A DNA stretch of 64,000 nt from Acidobacteriota bacterium (GCA_027459505.1 DAIDIE010000004.1:43726-107725); one strand, 5' to 3'. Shown: positions 31,048 to 41,863, counted from the stretch's first letter. Made by a program: numbers and translations. The notes: generated from the sequence alone by a model not told the origin.

Positions 31048-33713
31048 CCTCGCTTGGGATTGTTTACCCAGCGTTGTGTCGTAAACGCGTTCTGCACATC
31101 AAGCGCCGCGTTTTGCGAAAACCGGATGCCGCGCCGGTGCTTGGCTGTGATATTCGTGTCTTTCGAGTAGTCAACCATGCTCAGTTGCCCGTTGGAATAC
31201 TGGAAGCCCGGCGGAATGTTGGAACCGTGATTGTAAATATAGTAAGCCACCGTCACCAGATCCGCGTCGGTGGGAGTGGTGTCACCCTGGCTGATCAGGT
31301 AGTTCTGCGCCCTGACCAAATCGCTGTTGAACAAAGCTTCTCCGATTTCCAGGTTATATTGCCAGTTGTTTTCCAACTGATTGTCGTCGAGCGTTACGGA
31401 CGTGCCATCCGGCAGCCGGATCGATCCCTCGTTGGCATCCTCATTGACCTGCATCAGCCCGACGTCGCCGGTGCTGCTCCAGAGCGGAGCGTAATTGTCG
31501 TTGGGATCGAACTGCGTCCAGCTGCTTTCGTGCATAGACACAGCGCGATCCATGTCGCTGTTGAACGGCCCGGAATAGGTGTCGAAGGCGCTATCGAGAG
31601 TAGAGCAACTGGGGTTGGGGTTCACTTTCGGCGGCTGCGTGGTGCTGCCGCCAAACAGTCCGCCTTCGATCAGGAACCCGACCGGCGTCCCATCACTGCT
31701 GGACATGATCCAGACGCTGCCGATCCACGAGTTCATGATGAACGTGCTCTGCGGAATGGTGATCGAGTAACCCGCGTTGATCTCATTCTCGATGTTGTAA
31801 AGCACGCCGGGAAAGACGTTGAGGGTGGGCAGCAGGGTAGCGGCATTAGAGGCGTCAATATGTAAAATGGAAATGCCGTTGGCGTTGGCCCACTGCAGCC
31901 CGCGCGTTGTCGAAATCGACTGCAGGCCCGCCCAGCGATCCCATAGACGCGATTCCAGCAGCGAACTGCCCAACCCAACCACTTGACTCATCGTGACGGC
32001 CTGTCCGTAATTGCCGTTTGCGGGAATCAGCGCGCCATTGACCCGTTTCGCGTCCACGGTCCACCCAATGGGCTGAAAACGCAGTACCCCGTTGATGTAT
32101 TCCATCGAAATCTGGTGCATGGTCAGCGCTTCGGAAACATCCATGACCTGGTTGGCGGAGAAGAGCGCGCCGGTGGCGACACGATCCTTTTGCACGCTAT
32201 CGAGGTAGACCCAGGCGGCCAGACTGAGCGACTCGCCGGTTACATTGTCGTCATACTGCGGATCGCTGCTGGCCTGGGCCGCGGCCACACGCGCCGGCAC
32301 GTTGCCGCGCTGCTGAATGTCCATCGAGGCATCGCCCTGAACGTCCAGCCCCAGCCCGTAATACTCACCCGCAAACCCCTCATGGAAGACGGTGTCGGGC
32401 TGCGTGGCGCCAGGATAGTAAAAATCGACGACGATGTAATGGCCCGCCCCAATCGCCACGGGACGCGAGCCGGTGGCGACCGCCTGCCCGTTGACGTTGA
32501 TCGATGCGACCACGTGGAGCTGATCGGCGGGAACGTTGTAATAGCCGCCGTCCTGCTGCACCAGTTGCTGGTCAGCGGCGGTGGCGGGTGGAAACGAGAC
32601 CGTGAGCCGCTGCCCGTACACTTCCGGCAGACGCAACTGTGCCTGCGCACTTAGGCCCTGTGCGTCAACTGTGGAGACGACCACGAGATAGCGCTGCGCA
32701 TCCGTGAGCACGGCCGCCTCCGCCTTGGGATGGGCGTGGTTTTCCAGCCGTGACGGCAGTTGGGTCCAACTGGTGGGAACGATACTGCTCTGCCGCACCA
32801 CCTGAGCAACCGTAGTTCCCGGCGCCGCGGTATTCAGGTAGTTCTGCAGATTGCCGGCCAGGAACTGGTAAGCCGTCCGCTCATCGCCTGGAGCCAGCGA
32901 TAAATAGGCCGACGAATCAAACGCCACGGCGGTCGCCAGAGGTGACGCCGGAGTGATCTGATACTGCTTATACGCGGGGTCCATGGGAACCCAGCGCGGG
33001 TTGGGACCATGCACATCGATCAGGGCCTCCACCCACACCCGGTCCAGCACCAGCGCGCCGCCACCGGCTTTGACCACCTTTGCCGGTATTCCCTGCCATT
33101 GCAGCATGTCGAGCGCGGCGGTGACATTGTCCACCCGCAACCAGTTCAAGGCGTTGCTGAGCGGAATCTTCATCGAACCAAAAACATACCGCGCCGGAAT
33201 ACCCGCATCGCGCAGCAGCGCAATCAGCAGCGATGCCTGATCGTAGTCGTTTCCGGCAAACTCCAGCTCTGTGCCGCGCGACCCCTTCTGCGAGCCGAGG
33301 TAGGGAGTGAAGTCGTAGCCGTTCTTCACGTACAGATACAATTGCAGCGGATCGGCGCGATAAGTGGCGACAATGTTTTGCACCTCGGGAGTGAACTGCA
33401 CGTCCGGCGTCTGCGCGAGGTCGGCGGGGGTGGCCGTCACGTTCCCGCTGGTTGCGGTACTCAGATAGGCAACGCCCGCGTCGGGTCCGTCGTAGGGCGA
33501 AGCGGTTGTACCCAGCGGATCGTGCCGCAAAGCGGGATGATCCACAATCGTTCGATGCAGCAGCCTCTGTAATTCGGCCAGCTGCTGCGCGTGCGATGGT
33601 AAAGGGCGCCCATAAGGGTCGGTGGCGCGCGATGACTGCGCCTGCACAGCTGTCAACAGTGAAAGCAGGACAACCGCCAGCCAAACGAAGCGATGGACTC
33701 GATGAGCGCACAT
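31038..33713 (-). CDS. Secreted transglutaminase-like protein with C-terminal lysozyme-like region
   Basis: Transglutaminase-like LLIALLRDAGIPARYVFGSMKIP...VWVEALIDVHGPNPRWVPMDPAYK; C-terminal MHESSWTQFDPNDNYAPLWSSTGDVGLMQVNEDA SLT-like motif. Confidence 0.75.
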   Translation of the reverse strand: MCAHRVHRFVWLAVVLLSLLTAVQAQSSRATDPYGRPLPSHAQQLAELQRLLHRTIVDHPALRHDPLGTTASPYDGPDAGVAYLSTATSGNVTATPADLAQTPDVQFTPEVQNIVATYRADPLQLYLYVKNGYDFTPYLGSQKGSRGTELEFAGNDYDQASLLIALLRDAGIPARYVFGSMKIPLSNALNWLRVDNVTAALDMLQWQGIPAKVVKAGGGALVLDRVWVEALIDVHGPNPRWVPMDPAYKQYQITPASPLATAVAFDSSAYLSLAPGDERTAYQFLAGNLQNYLNTAAPGTTVAQVVRQSSIVPTSWTQLPSRLENHAHPKAEAAVLTDAQRYLVVVSTVDAQGLSAQAQLRLPEVYGQRLTVSFPPATAADQQLVQQDGGYYNVPADQLHVVASINVNGQAVATGSRPVAIGAGHYIVVDFYYPGATQPDTVFHEGFAGEYYGLGLDVQGDASMDIQQRGNVPARVAAAQASSDPQYDDNVTGESLSLAAWVYLDSVQKDRVATGALFSANQVMDVSEALTMHQISMEYINGVLRFQPIGWTVDAKRVNGALIPANGNYGQAVTMSQVVGLGSSLLESRLWDRWAGLQSISTTRGLQWANANGISILHIDASNAATLLPTLNVFPGVLYNIENEINAGYSITIPQSTFIMNSWIGSVWIMSSSDGTPVGFLIEGGLFGGSTTQPPKVNPNPSCSTLDSAFDTYSGPFNSDMDRAVSMHESSWTQFDPNDNYAPLWSSTGDVGLMQVNEDANEGSIRLPDGTSVTLDDNQLENNWQYNLEIGEALFNSDLVRAQNYLISQGDTTPTDADLVTVAYYIYNHGSNIPPGFQYSNGQLSMVDYSKDTNITAKHRRGIRFSQNAALDVQNAFTTQRWVNNPKRGCQ

Positions 33714-34071
33714 AGAGTTCAGCCTTTCCACACCGAAGTAGCAGCAACCGCCGTGGCGGCCCCAGAGATAGGTTGCTCTCTTGTCAACAAAGGGCGCGCC
33801 TTGACAGTGTGGGCCAATATACCAGCAAGTGGACCGACATCCATCCACCCTTTTTGGGGGGGACCGCCTTTTCCCGATTGATTAATTGCTGGTGACTGAC
33901 GAGTGATCTATAGCGGACTTATGCCTAACCTGCGCGGAAAAAGATCATTCACGGAAAGCAGTCAGGGAAAGATATGCCCGGCTATGTTAAAGACGTTGCG
34001 ACCTGAACACGGCTTCCGGCCCTCTTATAGGCGTGCCGCCTTGCACGGTAAACGGCGGGGCAGTCTTGCAG

Positions 34072-35544
34072 TTATCGCGTGCCGGCCGGCGCGGTCTGTG
34101 CACCGGCGCAAAGCTGTTCGACGGACTGGCCGGGCTGGTATTCGATTTTCCGGGGTGGCGTGCATCCCTCTTCGCGGCTGATCAGCAGGCTGGGTTTGTC
34201 TTCATCCTCGCGCTCGGCCGCCGCGGTAATCGGGGCTAGCCGCTGTTTCATCTCCAGAAATTGCGACGTCTGCACGATGCTCTGCTTGTGTGCCGGCAGA
34301 AACATGATCTCCCGCTGCGCATTGACCATGCGCGTGTAAAACGGCGGGTGGGTGCGGAACCAGCTCACCCCTTTGATATAACCAGCCTTGGTGGCCATCT
34401 TGTCGAAGAACAGGATGAAACCTTCGGGATCGTATCCTGCCTTCCAGGCGTATTGAATACCGAGTTGATCGGCCTGCAACTCGAAATCGCGGCTCACTCC
34501 CAGGAGGTTAAGGTTGATCACCAGCCCCAACCCGTAGAAGCCATATTGCAGGGCGTAGTAGAGTCCCGCGCCCGCCACACCGCCGGTCAACAGCACCGCT
34601 GCAACCTGGGCCGCCTGGTAAAAGATGCCGGCGATCGTGGCCCGCTTCATGAGCTTGGCGCCGTGCCGTGCGGCATCATGCGCGATTTCATGGGCAATCA
34701 CCCCGGCAAGTTCCGCCTCGTCATCCGCCTCCTCCAACACCCCACGCTCCACAAACAGGTAGCCGCCGGGCAAAGCGAACGCGTTGACTTCTCGCGACTG
34801 CAGCACGACCACATGCAAAGGGATTTTCAGATCCGAGTTCCGCGCAATACGCTGCGCGATTTCGTTGACATACCGCTGGATATCCGCGTTGGGCAGGTCG
34901 GGAGGCAACAAGCGGCTCCGCCGCAACTCCTCGATTGCCTGCTGCCCCCGCTTGATGTCGTCCGGCTGTCCGGCGGCAATCTGCCGGAAACCAATGTCCT
35001 GGACGTCGCCCCAGCGCCGTTGCCGGTACACACCGCTCGCCAGCTCCCGCCGCGCCTGTGCATATTGCGCCGGCCAATACTGCAACAGGTCCAGCTTGGC
35101 CGCCAGATTGTCGTACGCGGTGGGAATACCTTGCCCGGCCAACACCTCCGCCTCGCTGCGCAGCAGATCCAGGTTTTGAATGCGGCAGTGCAGATTGTGG
35201 CGGTCTAGATTCGAAAGCCGGCTCCCTTGCGCCTTGAGTTGCTTGCGTGCCTGCTCGATCTGCTTGGCGTAGTCCTTGGCATCGGCTTTAAAGCGCCGCC
35301 GGCAGGCAGTCTCCCCCTTTTGCAGCATGCTCCTCTCGCTCTTAAACGCGGAGGAGGGAAAGCTCAGCGTGGGCGCCAGCGCAAAAAGCTGCTCGTAGGG
35401 CAACTGCAGCGCCGCATGAAGCGTCAGCTGCGCCGGTGCTTGCGTTTGAGGCCCGGGCGTCTGCGACAGCGCCGTTGACCACGGCGCCAGGACCAAAGTC
35501 CAGCCCACAACCACAGAAAGCAGTCTGCGGAGGCGCTCGCGCAC
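34072..35544 (-). CDS. M48-family metalloprotease
   Basis: VIAHEIAHDAARHGAKLMKRA (HEXXH) and downstream ExxAD-like DFELQADQLGIQYAWKAGYDPEG. Confidence 0.9.
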   Translation of the reverse strand: MRERLRRLLSVVVGWTLVLAPWSTALSQTPGPQTQAPAQLTLHAALQLPYEQLFALAPTLSFPSSAFKSERSMLQKGETACRRRFKADAKDYAKQIEQARKQLKAQGSRLSNLDRHNLHCRIQNLDLLRSEAEVLAGQGIPTAYDNLAAKLDLLQYWPAQYAQARRELASGVYRQRRWGDVQDIGFRQIAAGQPDDIKRGQQAIEELRRSRLLPPDLPNADIQRYVNEIAQRIARNSDLKIPLHVVVLQSREVNAFALPGGYLFVERGVLEEADDEAELAGVIAHEIAHDAARHGAKLMKRATIAGIFYQAAQVAAVLLTGGVAGAGLYYALQYGFYGLGLVINLNLLGVSRDFELQADQLGIQYAWKAGYDPEGFILFFDKMATKAGYIKGVSWFRTHPPFYTRMVNAQREIMFLPAHKQSIVQTSQFLEMKQRLAPITAAAEREDEDKPSLLISREEGCTPPRKIEYQPGQSVEQLCAGAQTAPAGTR

Positions 35545-35819
35545 AAATCACCTCCCCGCCAACTCTCCTATGATGCAAAACAGGAAGATGCGCGCCATCC
35601 CCAAGCTGCTGCTGCACGCCGGCTATTAGCCCAAAGCGGGAGCGCGAGCTAGGCTTTCTCCGGCACCTGCAACGGCCCAACACGTTGACATTCGCTGACC
35701 GTCAGTCCGCAGCTCTTGAACGCCAGCCAAAAGAAGGCAACGACTGCGACCGCTGTCACACTCCCTAAACACTTGCAGCGCCACGAGGCGCGGAGACCCC
35801 AGGGTTGCATCACTTCCCC

Positions 35820-37646
35820 TCATCCCCGCACGTAAGTCGTATAAACCTCGTCTTTCACCGCGTAGAACGGCATCAGCCGCGGCGGCGCCTGGCGCAGTTG
35901 CGGCGCCTGGGCCCCCACCTCCGGCAATGCGCTGATGGCCACCATCATCACCGGACCATGCAGCAGCGCCACCAGACCGGGATGTTGCGCGTCCACCGCT
36001 TCCTTACGCCAGCCCATCGGAAGGCGCAGTTGAATCTCGTCTCCAGCTTTCCAGAAGCGTTCTAGACGCACCACCCCGGCGCCGGCGTCAGTGGAAGCGC
36101 TGATCTCTTTGCCGTTGACCCGCACCTCGGCGGGAGCGCTCATCCAGCCCGGCATGCGGAGCGTCAAAGGAAACTCCGCGGCACTCTCCGGCGAAACCCG
36201 CAGCAGCACCTCCTCGCTCTCCGGAAAGCTGGTCTCCTGGGTCAGCCTGACCGCTACCCCTTTGCCCGTCTTCCAGCGCAGCTCCGACGGCACATAGAGA
36301 TTCACATACGCGCCATCCCCATCCAGGTAATACGAGCTAATCAGATAATCGGAAACCACTTCCGGAAGCGTGCCGCTGCAGCACGTCCATTTATCCGGGT
36401 GATAAAACTTGGTCGTCATCGGGTGATAGCTGCTGTAGTAAAACCCATGCCCGTCCGGCTTCAGCACGAACGCCCCAAGTATGGCGTTATAGAAGACGCG
36501 CTCCAGGTGATCGCCAAAGCGGGGTTCGCCCAGCCGCTGCTGCAGGTAGCGCGCCAGCTTGAAGCTGGCATAGGAACCACATGGCGTTTCGAAGTGCGCC
36601 TGGGTTGTTGTCAGGCTCTTCCCCAGCTCACCCCTGCCCGGAGTCACATAGGCTTCATTCGGACCCCAGCCGCCGGAGGCGTACTGCTGCTCACGAATCA
36701 GCTCATAGCCGCGCAAGGCGGCGTCGAGATAGTGGCGCTCGCCGGTGTTGTAGTAGGTGCGCGCGGCCGAACACAGGCAGTTGTAATGACTGTAGGCGTG
36801 CTTCCCCGGCAGGGGGTTTTCGCCCCGCGTCAGCGGGTCGTAATACTCACGATTGAACAGATATTGAAGCGCCATCTGGCGGTACTCGGCCTCGCCGGTC
36901 ATCTCCCACGCGTACCAGAGGTTCTCCGGAAGCGTGTACGGCTCGTCATAGGGCGCCGTGGGCGGCAACTCGCCGCGCTCCAGCGCGCGCCCCTCAAGGT
37001 GGGGTTTGGCCCCGCTCACGTTCTTGCGGATCAGGTCGCGCGTATTCACCCCGGCAAAACGCCAGGCGTCCAACAGCCCAATCATGTTCTTGTCGAAAAT
37101 GTAGGAGGGAAAAAAGCTGGCCGCATGCGCGCTCACATAGGGAAACGTTGCTCCCGTCTGAGTGGCGCCCCATCCGGCAATCAGGCGCTGCACCTTCGCG
37201 CGGTACGGGTTTGCCGCGCCCGCGGGTTGCGCCGCCGCCATCCGCGCCAGCCCGCTGATGTACTGTCCCAGCGAGTGGGCCGGGCAAAAGCCGTTCGGAT
37301 CGTACCAGCCGCCCATGTCCTTGCCCGGCGCGGGCAGGCCCGCGGCCTGGCGGAAGCCTTTCAGCAGCCGGTCTTCATCCAGCCCGAGGTAGGCGGCGCA
37401 CACCGCTTCGTACTGCTCCAGCACCGGCCCGCCCGTCAGGCGCACCTGTCCATATTGGACGCTCCGCAGACGCGGCTGCACAGGAGAATGGCCCAGTGAA
37501 GGAGTTAAAGTATGGCCCGTGGCAGAACTCGTGGAAGAACTCGTGGCAGAACTCGTCGCGGGAACCTTGGCCACAGCGGCACCGCTCACCGCCTGCGCAG
37601 CGGCGGCCGCGCCCAGCGTTTTCATGAAGCTTCGGCGGGAGGACAT
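35820..37646 (-). CDS. GH127/DUF1680 glycoside hydrolase (beta-L-arabinofuranosidase-like), Tat-exported
   Basis: MSSRRSFMKTLGAAAAAQA Tat signal; HAYSHYNCLCSAARTYYNTGERHYLDAA; CSGTLPEVVSDYLISSYY. Confidence 0.85.
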   Translation of the reverse strand: MSSRRSFMKTLGAAAAAQAVSGAAVAKVPATSSATSSSTSSATGHTLTPSLGHSPVQPRLRSVQYGQVRLTGGPVLEQYEAVCAAYLGLDEDRLLKGFRQAAGLPAPGKDMGGWYDPNGFCPAHSLGQYISGLARMAAAQPAGAANPYRAKVQRLIAGWGATQTGATFPYVSAHAASFFPSYIFDKNMIGLLDAWRFAGVNTRDLIRKNVSGAKPHLEGRALERGELPPTAPYDEPYTLPENLWYAWEMTGEAEYRQMALQYLFNREYYDPLTRGENPLPGKHAYSHYNCLCSAARTYYNTGERHYLDAALRGYELIREQQYASGGWGPNEAYVTPGRGELGKSLTTTQAHFETPCGSYASFKLARYLQQRLGEPRFGDHLERVFYNAILGAFVLKPDGHGFYYSSYHPMTTKFYHPDKWTCCSGTLPEVVSDYLISSYYLDGDGAYVNLYVPSELRWKTGKGVAVRLTQETSFPESEEVLLRVSPESAAEFPLTLRMPGWMSAPAEVRVNGKEISASTDAGAGVVRLERFWKAGDEIQLRLPMGWRKEAVDAQHPGLVALLHGPVMMVAISALPEVGAQAPQLRQAPPRLMPFYAVKDEVYTTYVRG

Positions 37647-37908
37647 AGCGCAAAAACCTCCTGGAACTGCAACGCTCCCATGCTAGCCGCGAGGCCGCCA
37701 AAGCACAACAGAAAACGTTTTCCCGCCCCGCGGCAGTCAGCCCCACCGCTTCACTTTCTTAGCTGATGCGCTGCCCTGCCCAAGCCAAGCACCGCCATTC
37801 CCTTTCGACAACCGGCAAGTCACAACTCCTGCCACCCCGGACCCTCCCAAGGCCCCTGTTGTCATACCCAGCTCAACCCGACGGGTGGCAACCTTCAGCC
37901 GGCGCTGC

Positions 37909-38388
37909 TTACTGGTTCAGCCGGTGGATGAAAGCCAGCAGATCGGCCAGGTCCTGCTTGGAGATCTGATCCGCGTACGGCGGCATACCTCCGCCGCCAT
38001 AGAGAATATGGTGTTCCACATCCCCATCCGTAACGTGCGTGCCTTTGAACACCGAGGCCAGCGAGGGACCAACACTCTGCTCTCCCGGCACAATGGAATG
38101 GCAGTTCGCGCAGTTCTGGCTTTGAAACAGTTCGCCGCCATTTTTAGCGTCGCCGGCCGGCAGCGGCCGCGCGGCGTAATGTCCATCCGCGCCCCGCTTT
38201 TCATCGCTGGGAGCGAGCCGGGAAACCGCCGGTTCCGGCGTCCCCTTCGCGCCCGGTGACGCATTCTGACTTGCCGCCAGCGTTCGCGACGCTGCTTGGG
38301 ACGAATGCCGCGTGCAGGCCACCGCGGCGGCGGCACACAGCGCCACTACACCAATCACAAACCGGGAGAAGCTGGTTCGAACACTCAT
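37909..38388 (-). CDS. Secreted c-type cytochrome
   Basis: CANCHS heme motif, signal peptide, C-terminal GGGGMPPYADQISKQDLADLLAFIHRL. Confidence 0.9.
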   Translation of the reverse strand: MSVRTSFSRFVIGVVALCAAAAVACTRHSSQAASRTLAASQNASPGAKGTPEPAVSRLAPSDEKRGADGHYAARPLPAGDAKNGGELFQSQNCANCHSIVPGEQSVGPSLASVFKGTHVTDGDVEHHILYGGGGMPPYADQISKQDLADLLAFIHRLNQ

Positions 38389-38539
38389 AGTCTTATCTTA
38401 AGGGTTGTTCGCCACTGGCGGCCTCGCTCGTCAATCAGCTCGGTGATCCCCCTTTTAAAGGGAGAACCCGGTGGCTAGCTCCTGACGAGGGCCCTTTGCC
38501 GTTCAGGTGTAAACTGCACCTGCTTCCCAGGTGTGCGCC

Positions 38540-39547
38540 ATGGCTCGTTCTGATCGCAAGCTCTCCGCCGCCATCGTTCTCTTTTTCACCGCCCCGCTGG
38601 TGGCGGAATTCCTCCTCGGCAATCTCTCGCTCAAGGCTCTGCCCGCGCTCGTCGCGCTCACCCCTATGTACGGAGGCGGGGCACTCCTGGCGCGTGAAAC
38701 GGTTCGCCGCAGCGGCCGGGGCTGGCCCTCCATCCTGCTGCTCGGCATCGCTTACGCGATTATTGAAGAAGGTTTCGTCACCCAATCGCTCTTCAACCCA
38801 GACTACCTGCGCTTCCACCAGCACTTTCTTTCCCACGCCTGGGTGCCCGTTCTCCACATCGGCGCCTGGTGGACGCTGTTCATGTTCAATCTCCATATGT
38901 TCTGGAGCGTCTCCGTCTCCATCGCGCTGGTGGAAGGCTTGTTCCCCGCCCATGCCGGACGTCCGTGGCTGCGTCCCTGGGGCGACTCCGTGACCGGCCT
39001 GCTCTTCTTCGCTGGATGTGCTCTCTGCTCCTACTTCACCCTGCGTCAGGACCCCTTCGTTGCCTCGCCCGTTCAGTTCCTGGTTGCCGCACTCGTGTGC
39101 CTGGCTCTGATAGCGGGCGCCTTCAGGATCGCACCACGCCGCCCCCGCACTGGCACAGGCCCCGTACCCAGCCCATGGATCACTGGCCTCGCCGCCTTCC
39201 TGCTGGGAGTCGCCGTGCTCCTCATCCCCGCCGCCTGGAACTGGGGCGCCTTCGGCCTGATGCTCGCTATCGATCTCGGATTCCTGATCGCAGTCGCCAC
39301 GGCCTCCCGCCGGGCCGCATGGACCTCGCTCCATACCCTCAGCCTGGCCGCCGGAGGAGCCATGGCCTATGGCAGCCATGCCTTCATAGAAACGCCGGTA
39401 GTCGGCGGCTCAACCTTGCTCATCCGCACCGGCAACGCCATTTTCCTCGCCAGCGCCGTTACGATCATCTTCCTCGCCGCGCAACGAACCAGCCGCACCC
39501 TCAGCGCGGCAGCCAATCCGTCCGCTCAGCCCACTGTCGCAAGTTGA
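38540..39547 (+). CDS. Multi-pass membrane protein, CPBP-like (EE motif) hypothetical
   Basis: Many TM segments; GIAYAIIEEGFVTQSLFNPDY. Confidence 0.6.
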   Translation: MARSDRKLSAAIVLFFTAPLVAEFLLGNLSLKALPALVALTPMYGGGALLARETVRRSGRGWPSILLLGIAYAIIEEGFVTQSLFNPDYLRFHQHFLSHAWVPVLHIGAWWTLFMFNLHMFWSVSVSIALVEGLFPAHAGRPWLRPWGDSVTGLLFFAGCALCSYFTLRQDPFVASPVQFLVAALVCLALIAGAFRIAPRRPRTGTGPVPSPWITGLAAFLLGVAVLLIPAAWNWGAFGLMLAIDLGFLIAVATASRRAAWTSLHTLSLAAGGAMAYGSHAFIETPVVGGSTLLIRTGNAIFLASAVTIIFLAAQRTSRTLSAAANPSAQPTVAS

Positions 39548-39755
39548 GGCGGCCGCGTCTTTCGCCGAGCCCCGCATTCCGCATCCGATCTCCTCCGCCG
39601 GTGCTTCTCAAGCGAGGCCGCAACAGCTCGCTCTGGCTACGGCGAACCAACTCCGGCAATACCCGCAAATATTTTTGCTACAGCCCCTTGACACTGCCGC
39701 CGTGGCAACGGCATAGTAGTGCCTGCCGGACGCTCTGGCACTCCGCCCCCGGCTC

Positions 39756-40307
39756 ATGGCTCTATCCGCTTCTGTAGTGATCGACACACGCGAGGTATTG
39801 CGTTGTGTTCACTGTCAACTGACGCAATTTCGCACGGCCAGCAACTTGTGCCGTCGTTGTCATCAATCCCTGGATATCCCCGTCGAGGCGCCCGCACCGG
39901 TGCCCGAAGCGGTGGTTATTGAAGACACCGCACCCGACGTCGCTGGCGCCATCCGTCTGCTGCGCCAACGCACCGGCATCAGCCAACGCGAGCTGGCTCT
40001 GCGTATGCAGGTGCCGCGCACTTACGTCAGCAAGATCGAGAACGACAAGGCCTGCCCCACCATCGGTTCCCTGCACCGCCTCGCGCAAGCCATGGAGACC
40101 AGCGTCGCGCATCTGCTGCGCTGCTGTACCGGCGACGGCGGCGCGGCCTGGAGCGCCGACAACCAGCCCGGACAGGAGTTGCCGGAAGACTCCTTTGTGC
40201 GCGCCATGGAAGACTATTTGCCTTCCCTGGACGCGACACAGCGCGAACTGGTGCTGGGTGAAATGCGCAAGCGCAGCCAGAAGGCCAGCGCCGCAGCCGC
40301 CCGCTAA
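39756..40307 (+). CDS. XRE-family regulator with N-terminal CxxC...CxxC zinc-ribbon-like segment
   Basis: CVHCQLTQFRTASNLCRRCHQ followed by HTH IRLLRQRTGISQRELALRMQVPRTYVSKIENDKACPTIGSLHRLAQAM. Confidence 0.9.
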   Translation: MALSASVVIDTREVLRCVHCQLTQFRTASNLCRRCHQSLDIPVEAPAPVPEAVVIEDTAPDVAGAIRLLRQRTGISQRELALRMQVPRTYVSKIENDKACPTIGSLHRLAQAMETSVAHLLRCCTGDGGAAWSADNQPGQELPEDSFVRAMEDYLPSLDATQRELVLGEMRKRSQKASAAAAR

Positions 40308-40330
40308 TCTCTACTAGCGACCTCCTTTGC

Positions 40331-40380
40331 AAAGCGGGGTGGCGTGCCCTAAGAGCCTGGGCACGCCGCTCCGCTTTTTT
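40331..40380 (+). terminator. Strong Rho-independent terminator after XRE gene
   Basis: AAAGCGGGGTGGCGTGCCC-TAAGAGCCT-GGGCACGCCGCTCCGCTTTTTT. Confidence 0.85.
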
Positions 40381-40408
40381 CTTGCGGCCGGCCCTCACCC
40401 AAAATGTT

Positions 40409-41863
40409 TCAGTGCTTCTGTAAGGCTCCGGTCTCGGAGTTGCTCACTGACCTCGGCACCGCCCCCTTGCGGGTCTCCAGGAAGGCCACGATATCGTCCA
40501 GCTCGCCCGGTTTCAGCGCCGTCGCGAAGCCCGGCATATTGAATCCGCCATTCAAAATCCGGATCGTCATTTCCACCTTCGTCAGCCGCTCCCCCACCGT
40601 GCTCAAATCGGGGCCGCGCCGCCCACCAGACCCGTCAATGCGGTGGCAGTACTCGCAGCCCTTCTGATGAAACAGCAACGCACCCTGCGCCACTGGACCC
40701 GTGCTGGTCCCCACCACCGCGGCAGAAAGGGGCTGCGCCGTGAAGTCCGGCGACCAGGGAGCGCGCTTCCCTTCCCACCACAACGTCCACATAATGATGA
40801 GCACGATAATCACGCTGCCCACCGCCCACGGACGGCGTGATGGGGCGCGTTCGCCTTTGCTGCCGGCAAAGGGCAAAACGAACAACAGCAGCCCAAACAG
40901 CGTTGGCCCCAGCACCACAATGAACGGCTCCAGCTTGTGCGGGCTGAGCGCCAGCACGGAGAAATACCACAGGAAGTACCAGTCCGGCCGGGGATAGGCG
41001 TTCAGAATCGTCGGGTCGGGAATGCGCCCCAACTCCGGCGGCCCGATCACGATGGCCAGAATCGCAATCACCACCACCACCAGCAAGCCGAAGATCGCGT
41101 CCCGCCAGGCGGCATCCGGCCAGAACGGTACCCCATCGCGCCGCAGCAGCTCTTCGTATTCCTTGCGATAAGTCTTGGGATCGACCGGGTGCCCGGGTAC
41201 CGGCGGTTCCGAGATACCGTGTTTCACCACTAGATAAAGGTGAATGGCGATAAACAGGAACAGCCCGGCGGGCAGGATGAAGACGTGCAGCGCAAAGAAG
41301 CGGCTCAGCGTCGCCCCGCCGATGGTATCGCCCGCCATGACGAAGTGGGCGATGGCCGTCCCTATCCAGGGCACGCGTGCCGCCTGCTCGGCGCCCACCA
41401 CCACCGACCACAGCGCGGTCTGATCCCAGCGCAGCAGTTGACCGGTAAAGGCCATGCCCAGCGTGAGCACCATCAGGATCGATCCGCTCAGCCAGTTCAC
41501 CTCTCGGGGAAACTTGTAGGCGCCCATCAGGAACACGCGAATGGTGTGTATTCCGATCAGCAGCACCATCGCCCCCGCGCCAAAATAATGCAGGCCGCGC
41601 AGCACGTTCCCAAGAAAGGCGTCATGGGTAATGAATTGCAAGCTGGAGTAGGCCTGCGAGGTCGAGGGGACGTAGGCGGTCGCCAGGATGACCCCGGTGA
41701 CTACCTGCAGCACGAAGGCAATCAGGGTGGCGCTGCCAAAAACATATTTCCAGCCGGTGGCGCGCGGCACCGGATGCCGCATGATTGGCCCCAGCCAGGC
41801 GGCCAGCCCCAGCCGGTCTTCAATCACTTCCAGACAGCGCTTCGTTTTCGACTTGATGGACAT
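40409..41863 (-). CDS. Cytochrome b with C-terminal fused cytochrome c domain (bc complex)
   Basis: Cyt b core (GWKYVFGSATLIAFVLQVVTGVILATAYVPS...ALHVFILPAGLFLFIAIHLYLV...) and C-terminal CEYCHR heme motif. Confidence 0.93.
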   Translation of the reverse strand: MSIKSKTKRCLEVIEDRLGLAAWLGPIMRHPVPRATGWKYVFGSATLIAFVLQVVTGVILATAYVPSTSQAYSSLQFITHDAFLGNVLRGLHYFGAGAMVLLIGIHTIRVFLMGAYKFPREVNWLSGSILMVLTLGMAFTGQLLRWDQTALWSVVVGAEQAARVPWIGTAIAHFVMAGDTIGGATLSRFFALHVFILPAGLFLFIAIHLYLVVKHGISEPPVPGHPVDPKTYRKEYEELLRRDGVPFWPDAAWRDAIFGLLVVVVIAILAIVIGPPELGRIPDPTILNAYPRPDWYFLWYFSVLALSPHKLEPFIVVLGPTLFGLLLFVLPFAGSKGERAPSRRPWAVGSVIIVLIIMWTLWWEGKRAPWSPDFTAQPLSAAVVGTSTGPVAQGALLFHQKGCEYCHRIDGSGGRRGPDLSTVGERLTKVEMTIRILNGGFNMPGFATALKPGELDDIVAFLETRKGAVPRSVSNSETGALQKH

